DNA of 61,138 nucleotides from CAYZBF01 sp964476585 (GTDB lineage Bacteria > Hydrothermota > UBA3072): assembly GCA_964476585.1 (NCBI GenBank), contig CAYZBF010000010.1:1-61138 (forward strand), written 5' to 3'. Positions 61,005 through 61,138 of the stretch are shown piece after piece. Numbering within the stretch: position 1 is the first letter of the stretch; the number at the start of each line of letters is the position of its first letter. The translations under genes and the position numbers were made by a program. The notes under the pieces are model-generated. The model worked only from the letters and a program-made list of their open reading frames with translations, was not told where the DNA came from and did not search any database.

Positions 61005-61033
61005 TTGACAAAATAGTTAAATACTATTATAAA
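61005..61033 (+). promoter_or_regulatory. rRNA operon promoter
   Basis: TTGACA, 17-base spacer, TATAAA, followed by AT-rich DNA and a leader of about 47 bases to the 16S start. The preceding 60811-61004 holds no gene. It has two small hairpins, GGATAT-GA-ATATCC near 60844 and AGGAT-TTTG-ATCCT near 60913, whose role is unknown. Confidence 0.8.
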
Positions 61034-61086
61034 TATAATAGTTCATTGGTAATTGAATAGTGTGAGGATTCGCGAAACTCTTTTTT

Positions 61087-61138
61087 TTCATGAAGGGTTT
61101 GATCCTGGCTCAGGACTAACGCTGGTGGTGTGTCTAAG
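61087..61138 (+). rRNA. rrs: 16S ribosomal RNA, 5' end (truncated by window)
   Basis: GAAGGGTTTGATCCTGGCTC followed by AGGACTAACGCTGGTGG matches the conserved 16S start (positions 5-45). The first base is placed by comparison with E. coli numbering. The GGACTAACGC variant is not the common proteobacterial form. The rest lies beyond the window. Confidence 0.95.

Overview
The window is bounded by ribosomal RNA at both ends and in the same orientation. It opens inside the last third of a 23S rRNA (with an assembly gap) and closes at the first bases of a 16S rRNA behind a strong promoter. It is therefore probably a near-complete stretch between two rrn loci, or a contig that breaks inside the rRNA repeat. 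The DNA is visibly AT-rich and uses the standard code. The organism has an outer membrane: LptC/LptA/LptB, a LolA-like protein, a PorV-like outer-membrane protein, and a secreted protein ending in a type IX-like sorting domain with YPNPFN. It also has MglA-type motility control, PATAN (DUF4388) and TPR proteins, ThyX, DUF763 and an archaeal-type nicotinate phosphoribosyltransferase. Together these suggest an uncultured Gram-negative lineage near the FCB group or candidate phylum WOR-3/Stahlbacteria. That placement is inference only.

Region 1 (1-17.9 kb, minus strand) is one long chain of touching or overlapping genes read from an accB promoter near 17.9 kb. The order is accB, pilT, accC, thiE, mglA, a DnaA-like AAA ATPase, a PATAN-TPR protein, cheR, cheD, cheB, a TPR protein, a broken ExeA-type ATPase, cheW, an MCP, cheW, pgpA, pncC, thpR, a permease, recA and recX. 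Its core looks like a chemosensory system wired to polarity and type IV pilus control, without CheA, CheY or MglB in the window. Region 2 (18.2-20.5 kb, minus) holds rnhA, a zinc-ribbon coiled-coil gene, tRNA-Val, tRNA-Met, apt and acylphosphatase. Region 3 (20.6-39.8 kb, plus) has the PorV-like gene, truB-ribF-rpsO-pnp, a ROK kinase, tatC, an NFACT protein, ftsK-lolA-YVTN-suhB, ybaK, comEB, a Glu-rich TPR protein, an M24 peptidase, efp, and a CRP-like gene with a decayed tandem copy. Region 4 (39.8-43.3 kb, minus) has serS, pncB (apparently split at an A7G7 run) and a cyclic-nucleotide-binding histidine kinase. Region 5 (43.6-49.2 kb, plus) has cobO, thyX, DUF763, mazG and the sorting-domain protein. 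Region 6 (49.2-52.0 kb, minus) has the lexA-dinB SOS operon and xthA. Region 7 (52.1-54.6 kb, plus) has an MBL-fold protein, panD, lipA and an RseC-like fusion. Region 8 (54.6-60.8 kb, minus) is lptC-lptA-lptB-rpoN-(35-aa ORF)-dapH-rnr.

Three points deserve attention. First, the MglA / DnaA-like AAA / PATAN-TPR / CheRDB cluster is the best candidate for an undescribed system. Second, many transcription units have a TTGACA-type -35 and a -10 box placed only 5-9 bases before the ATG, which predicts widespread leaderless mRNAs. Third, intergenic spaces carry short palindromic repeats, including a 46-base element present in two inverted copies 13 kb apart. A perfect 26-bp palindrome in front of lexA is the likely SOS operator.
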